Source: Cauispirillum nitrogeniifigens
GTDB lineage: Bacteria > Pseudomonadota > Alphaproteobacteria > Rhodospirillales > Rhodospirillaceae
Assembly (NCBI RefSeq): GCF_049800675.1
Contig: NZ_JBLOOT010000011.1
Location: 1 to 64,000 of the forward strand
DNA length: 64,000 nt
Direction: 5' to 3'
The position numbers were made by a program, and so were the translations under genes. Of the stretch, positions 60,170 through 64,000 are shown one piece after another. Position 1 is the stretch's first letter. Every line of letters starts with the position of its first letter. A model generated the notes under the pieces. It was not told the DNA's origin. It ran no database searches and saw only the letters and a list, made by a program, of their open reading frames with translations.

Positions 60170-60829
60170 TCAATCGGCCTTTGGCGGCATCGGCTGCGGG
60201 CGGCCGTAAGTCTTGAACTTCTCCAGAACGCGGTCCATTTCCCCGTCGTCGAGCAGCGGCGGCTCGCCGATCTGGAGGGCCTGCCAGTAGACGCGGGCCA
60301 GGTCCTCGACCTCGATGGTCAGCTTGAGCGCCTTGTCCAGGGTTTCGCCGGCGGCGATCATGCCGTGCTGGGCCAGCAGGCAGGCCCGGCGCCCTTCCAT
60401 GGCCTTGACGGCACCGGCGCACAGCTCGGGCGTGCCGAAGGTGGCGTAGGGGGCGCAGCGGATGTCGCGGCCTCCGGCCACCGCCACCATGTAGTGGAAC
60501 GCCGGGATGGGCCGGCCCATCACCGCCAGGGTGGTGCAGTAGGGCGCGTGGGTGTGGATGACCGCGCCCAGTTCCGGGCGGCTGAGCAGGATGTCGAAGT
60601 GGAAGCGCCACTCCGAGGATGGCGCCCGGCGGCCGATGACGGTGCCATCGAACTCCATGAGTACGATGTCGGCCGGGCACAGCTTTTCCGCCGGCACGCC
60701 CGACGGCGTGATCAGGAAGCCGTCGCCCGTCCGCACGCTGATGTTGCCCGCCGTGCCCTTGTTGAGCCCCAGGCGTCCCAGCGCCAGCGCGGTGTTGATG
60801 ACCTGATGGCGCAGCAGGATGTCGGTCAT
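60170..60829 (-). CDS. ald2: 5-(methylthio)ribulose-1-phosphate aldolase-type class II aldolase
   Basis: The 219-residue class II aldolase/adducin protein has the zinc-site and phosphate motifs LGLNKGTAGNISVR, LITPSGVP, EWRFHFDILLSRPELGAVIHTHAPYCTTLA and LLAQHGMIAAG. It follows mtnA by 29 bp. In Rhodospirillum rubrum the equivalent Ald2 cleaves methylthioribulose-1-phosphate to DHAP and 2-(methylthio)acetaldehyde (the DHAP shunt), instead of the dehydratase MtnB. The gene neighbourhood supports that role, but general fuculose-phosphate aldolase activity cannot be excluded. Confidence 0.85.
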   Translation of the reverse strand: MTDILLRHQVINTALALGRLGLNKGTAGNISVRTGDGFLITPSGVPAEKLCPADIVLMEFDGTVIGRRAPSSEWRFHFDILLSRPELGAVIHTHAPYCTTLAVMGRPIPAFHYMVAVAGGRDIRCAPYATFGTPELCAGAVKAMEGRRACLLAQHGMIAAGETLDKALKLTIEVEDLARVYWQALQIGEPPLLDDGEMDRVLEKFKTYGRPQPMPPKAD

Positions 60830-60858
60830 TGCACGTCCAACGTTAAGCGTTATGCGGG

Positions 60859-61953
60859 TCAGGCGATTTCCGGGAACAGGCCCTTGAGGCCCTCACGGGT
60901 GGCGGCGCAGGTGCCGCGCTCGGTGATCAGGCCGGTGACGTACTTCGCGGGCGTCACGTCGAAGCCCCAGTTGCCGGCCGGGCTGCCCGCGGGCGTGATG
61001 GTCACCGTCTCGATGCGGCCGTCGTCGGTGCGGCCGGTCATGCGGGTGACTTCCTCGGCCGAGCGTTCCTCGATGGGGATGTCGCGCACGCCGTCGTCGA
61101 TGGTCCAGTCGATGGTCGGGCTGGGCAGGGCGACATAGAACGGCACGCCGTTGTCATGCGCCGCCAGGGCCTTGAGGTAGGTGCCGATCTTGTTGCACAC
61201 GTCGCCCGAGGCGGTGGTGCGGTCGGTGCCGACGATGCACAGGTCGACCATGCCGTGCTGCATGAGGTGGCCGCCGACGTTGTCGGGGATGACCGTGTGC
61301 GGCACGCCGTGCTGGTTCAGTTCCCAGGCCGTCAGGCTGGCGCCCTGGTTGCGCGGCCGCGTCTCGTCGACCCACACATGGATGGGCAGTCCCTCGTCGA
61401 AGAAGCGGTAGATGGGAGCCAGCGCGGTGCCCCAGTCGACGGTGGCGAGCCAGCCGGCGTTGCAGTGGGTCAGGACGTTCAGGCGCTCGCCCGCCTTCTT
61501 CTTCTGCCACACCTGCCGGAAGACGTGCAGGCCGTGGCCGCCAATGGCGTAGTTGATGTCCACGTCCTCGTCGCACAGCGCAGCGGCGCGGGCATAGGCG
61601 GCTTCGGCACGCCGTTCCGGCGGCAGCGGGCGCAGCGTCTCCATCATCGCCGCCAGCGCCCAGCGCAGGTTCACCGCCGTCGGCCGGGTGGCGTAGAGAG
61701 CGTCATGCGCGGCCTGGAGGGCGCTGTCGGAGGCATCCTCGCGCATGGCCAGCGCCATGCCATAGGCGGCGGTGGCCCCAATCAACGGCGCCCCGCGCAC
61801 CAGCATGTCCTTGATCGCCACGGCGGCATCCCGCATGCACTCCAGCCGCGTGACGGCGAAGGCGTGCGGCAGCTTGGTCTGGTCGATGATCTCCACCGCC
61901 CAGCCGTCGGCGGCCAGCCAGATGGTGCGCGTGGGGGTGCCGTTGACCTTCAT
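60859..61953 (-). CDS. mtnA: S-methyl-5-thioribose-1-phosphate isomerase
   Basis: The 364-residue protein is a MtnA/eIF2B-like isomerase: IIDQTKLPHAFAVTRLECM, MLVRGAPLIGATAAYGMALAM, RPTAVNLRWAL, LTHCNAGWLATVDWGTALAPI (catalytic Cys), VWVDETRPRNQGASLTAWEL and VDLCIVGTDRTTASGDVCNKIGTY (catalytic Asp). It converts methylthioribose-1-phosphate to methylthioribulose-1-phosphate in methionine salvage, and related enzymes also accept 5-deoxyribose-1-phosphate. Its start overlaps the stop of the TOPRIM gene (ATGA), so it is translated in one operon with that module. Confidence 0.96.
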   Translation of the reverse strand: MKVNGTPTRTIWLAADGWAVEIIDQTKLPHAFAVTRLECMRDAAVAIKDMLVRGAPLIGATAAYGMALAMREDASDSALQAAHDALYATRPTAVNLRWALAAMMETLRPLPPERRAEAAYARAAALCDEDVDINYAIGGHGLHVFRQVWQKKKAGERLNVLTHCNAGWLATVDWGTALAPIYRFFDEGLPIHVWVDETRPRNQGASLTAWELNQHGVPHTVIPDNVGGHLMQHGMVDLCIVGTDRTTASGDVCNKIGTYLKALAAHDNGVPFYVALPSPTIDWTIDDGVRDIPIEERSAEEVTRMTGRTDDGRIETVTITPAGSPAGNWGFDVTPAKYVTGLITERGTCAATREGLKGLFPEIA

Positions 61954-62573
61954 GCGGATTCCTCAGTGAGAGCGGGAAAGACGGGGGAAGCCGTGTCGTC
62001 TGTCAGCCAAGCCAAGCACTCCAGAAAATGCTGGTAACATCGCAGCGGGGCAATCGCGTCGTAATCAAGGCAGTGAATGAAGCGGGCTTGGTCAGTGCTT
62101 GGCTTGTAGGTGTAGCGGGGGCCCATCATGCCCGAAAGTTTTTCCTTCACGCCGCGCGGCGTCTCGGGGTCGCCGTCCCAGGAGGACTGGCGCCACTCGC
62201 GGTCGGGGTAGGTCTCGACAATCTTGGGCAGACTCGCCAGGAATAGGACCTCGAACTCCCGCATCCACAGGCTGATGCCGACCTTGCGCTGCGGGTTGAG
62301 AGTTCGGATGCGTGGCACCCAGTCGTTGACGATTTGAATGGGGCAGTCGTCGTCGCAGTCCAGGAGAATCAAAACCGAGTCTGCCTCGGGTCGACGGAGG
62401 GCGTGCGTGACAAACTTCTCCAGTTCGCCGGGGCGTCGAAGGAGTGGAATAGACTGTCGGGAGATACCCTTCGGCACCGGATGAATCTGATAGTCAGAGG
62501 CAGTGCGGATCAACTCCGCCACCCCGGCAGTGTCGCCAGTCCCTTCAAGGATGAGAACCGGCGCCCTGCTCAC
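61950..62573 (-). CDS. TOPRIM-like nuclease partner of an AAA ATPase (DUF4276-like)
   Basis: This 207-residue protein has a TOPRIM-type acidic site: Glu10 in VLILEGTGDTAGVAELI and the Asp72-x-Asp74 pair in VLILLDCDDDCP, followed by a helical region (RFIHCLDYDAIAPLRCYQHFLECL). Proteins of this type are encoded next to RecF/OLD-like ATPases. It overlaps the ATPase gene by 4 bp and mtnA by 4 bp. The pair resembles split OLD-family systems such as AbiL, where the TOPRIM subunit cuts nucleic acid, but activity and role are inferred. Codon and base use are less GC-rich than the flanking mtn genes. Confidence 0.72.
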   Translation of the reverse strand: MSRAPVLILEGTGDTAGVAELIRTASDYQIHPVPKGISRQSIPLLRRPGELEKFVTHALRRPEADSVLILLDCDDDCPIQIVNDWVPRIRTLNPQRKVGISLWMREFEVLFLASLPKIVETYPDREWRQSSWDGDPETPRGVKEKLSGMMGPRYTYKPSTDQARFIHCLDYDAIAPLRCYQHFLECLAWLTDDTASPVFPALTEESA

Positions 62574-63715
62574 GACCTCAGGCCTTCTATGGACATGAGT
62601 TGGCCGAGAGTAAATAGGTGCTCCTTGACCGATTGCATTTGATCCTGGCTCAGCGGTGCAACCGACGTTACGCCGCGGCCGTCCATCTCCACGATTCGGA
62701 CGTCCTTTGGATCAAATTGGTCGATTAGGTCCGGACTATGGGTAGTGATGATCACTTGCCGTCTCTTTGCGGCCTCTTTCATAGCATCAGCGAGCAAGGG
62801 AAGTGCTCCAGGATGAATAGTCAGCTCTGGCTCTTCCAGTGCGATTGTTCTCGGCCCTGGGTCATGATAGAGGGCGGTCAAAATTCCCAGTATTCTTAGC
62901 GTGCCATCTGAGAGGTGGTTGACGTCAAAAAAATGCTCCTCCCCTGATTCTTCGCGCATCAAAAATCTGGGAACAATGTATCCGCCAAGGCTGTCTACGG
63001 TTATTCTTTCTAAGCGTGGCAGTATGCTTCTCATCAAATCTTCGATTTCATTAAGCTCTGCCCGATCTCGCCTGAGCGTCATTCTACGCAGAATGGAGGC
63101 CAGATTTCCACCGTGAGGGGAAAGATCGTCGGAGTGACTAATCTTCTGCGGCTCCCTTAGGGTGTTAGGGAAAATTGAATAGAATTCGGAATCGGCAAAA
63201 TTGAACATGAATCCGGTCGCCTCTCCCCGAGGGAGGCTCATAAGCAGCTCATGAGGTGAAACGTACACAACGTCCCTTTCACAAGGACGCTCCGGTGACA
63301 ATATAATAAAGCGATTACCTCGCCGCACGCTGGAGATTGAAAAGTCAACGTCGCCGCCGTACGCATGGCGATAAGAATCAACTTCTCTATGGACCTCGTA
63401 TCCGTCTTCTTTCTGTCGCAAGCTAAAAAAGAAACGGCCAGAGGAGTAGCCCTCCCGCACAGCCCCCTCATAATGGATGCCTAACGAAATATCACGCGCG
63501 CAACCATTCGACCATTGCTGGAGCGCCCCAAAACCGTGGCGCAAAGTAACTGCATCGTCCAGGCCGTCCCTAACGGCATCCCGAACAAAGCGGATAGCAT
63601 CGATAATATTACTCTTCCCGCTCCCGTTGCGGCCGACAAAAACCGTCAGTGGACCCAGTTCGATGTCCACGTTCTCCAGGCTTTTGTAGTGCTGCACGGT
63701 CAGGCGGGTGAGCAT
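62570..63715 (-). CDS. OLD/RecF-like AAA ATPase
   Basis: The 381-residue ATPase begins MLTRLTVQHYKSLENVDIELGP, has Walker A GRNGSGKS (28-35), a long central insert (~60-250), signature HLSDGTLRILGILTAL, Walker B RTIALEEPEL (Glu294-Glu295) and a switch-region TTHSPDLID. This is the AAA_21-type SMC-like ATPase without its own nuclease domain. It starts 4 bp after the mtnP stop and overlaps the TOPRIM gene. AT-richer composition marks it as acquired. Probably a phage-defence or DNA-processing module; no direct evidence in the sequence. Confidence 0.85.
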   Translation of the reverse strand: MLTRLTVQHYKSLENVDIELGPLTVFVGRNGSGKSNIIDAIRFVRDAVRDGLDDAVTLRHGFGALQQWSNGCARDISLGIHYEGAVREGYSSGRFFFSLRQKEDGYEVHREVDSYRHAYGGDVDFSISSVRRGNRFIILSPERPCERDVVYVSPHELLMSLPRGEATGFMFNFADSEFYSIFPNTLREPQKISHSDDLSPHGGNLASILRRMTLRRDRAELNEIEDLMRSILPRLERITVDSLGGYIVPRFLMREESGEEHFFDVNHLSDGTLRILGILTALYHDPGPRTIALEEPELTIHPGALPLLADAMKEAAKRRQVIITTHSPDLIDQFDPKDVRIVEMDGRGVTSVAPLSQDQMQSVKEHLFTLGQLMSIEGLRS

Positions 63716-63719
63716 GGCG

Positions 63720-64000
63720 TCAATCCCTCTTCAGCACCCGCCCCGCCACCGCGTCCAGCATCGCCGCAAGTTCGGGGTCGCGGGCGTCGGGGGCGGTGAT
63801 GATGGCGCTTTCCAGGGCGGTGTGGCAGCCCTTGCCGCAGGTGCCGCTGCGGCCCGCCAGTTTGGGCACGGTGGCCTTGACCAGGGCGCGGCCGTTGTCG
63901 GCGTTTTCCAGCAGGACCTTGATCACCGCGTCCACGGTCACATGGTCGTGGTCGGGGTGCCAGCAGTCGTAGTCCGTGACCATGGCGACGGTGGCGTAGC
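63720..64000 (-). CDS. mtnP: S-methyl-5'-thioadenosine phosphorylase, C-terminal part
   Basis: The gene enters from beyond the window. The visible 93 codons read YATVAMVTDYDCWHPDHDHVT..VDAVIKVLL, then a cysteine pair CGKGC, HTALESAIITAP and a final LDAVAGRVLKRD, matching the C-terminus of MtnP. It phosphorolyses methylthioadenosine to adenine and methylthioribose-1-phosphate, the substrate of MtnA. In this genome it is separated from mtnA by the ATPase/TOPRIM pair. Confidence 0.88.
   Translation of the reverse strand, partial: YATVAMVTDYDCWHPDHDHVTVDAVIKVLLENADNGRALVKATVPKLAGRSGTCGKGCHTALESAIITAPDARDPELAAMLDAVAGRVLKRD

Overview
The window is a high-GC chromosomal segment of an alphaproteobacterium, most likely a member of the Rhodospirillales. 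The evidence for this is the complete ccr/ecm/mcd gene set of the ethylmalonyl-CoA pathway, a Rhodospirillum-type methionine-salvage 'DHAP shunt' cluster (ald2, mtnA, mtnP), a fused trpE(G) behind a Trp-rich leader peptide, CobS/CobT, a phasin, and heptose and CDP-sugar genes. No species can be named from the sequence alone.

Layout. (a) 1-4548 is an AT-richer acquired island: remnants of IS3-family transposases in two orientations, a C5-cytosine methyltransferase, a small divergent unknown protein, a broken vsr (patch-repair endonuclease) that conventional ORF calling hides, and a PD-(D/E)xK endonuclease with C-terminal zinc ribbons. Together they look like a decayed restriction-modification locus. 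(b) 4549-12092 holds a ferritin-like hydrolase/methyltransferase pair, then surface-sugar genes: ugd and a gmhB-like phosphatase on the minus strand, and rfbG, a sugar C-methyltransferase and rfbC on the plus strand. (c) 12139-17377 holds an RluA-type pseudouridine synthase, trpL-trpE(G), a lipoprotein, an acyltransferase/rhodanese pair and tRNA-Arg(CCT). (d) 17476-30774 is rich in secreted proteins: a NIDO-RTX protein, pip, a LuxR-type response regulator, an SNase-fold protein, a peptide-binding protein, a type I secretion ABC/HlyD pair, and, divergent from that pair, two tandem multidomain SGNH (CE3-like) esterases.

(e) 30779-44578 is mostly housekeeping: csaA, a phasin with a PhaR/PhbF-like operator, a TetR-like regulator, proC, ybjN-like, ubiK-like, hldD-lgt-midA-pgeF-lipoprotein, prs, a PRC-barrel protein and rplY-pth-ychF. 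(f) 44661-54449 holds cobT and cobS with palindromic repeats between them, a J-domain protein, bolA, an NhaP-type antiporter with a cyclic-nucleotide domain, an M48 lipoprotein protease and an alpha/beta hydrolase. (g) 54544-59869 is the ethylmalonyl-CoA block (ecm divergent from ccr-mcd). (h) 60170-64000 is the methionine-salvage operon mtnP-[AAA ATPase-TOPRIM]-mtnA-ald2.

Most notable observations: the two-gene AAA ATPase/TOPRIM module (an OLD-like or AbiL-like architecture) sits seamlessly inside the methionine-salvage operon, with a 4-bp gap and two 4-bp overlaps; the vsr relic lies between methyltransferase and endonuclease; and a type I exporter sits beside tandem non-RTX carbohydrate esterases that lack signal peptides.
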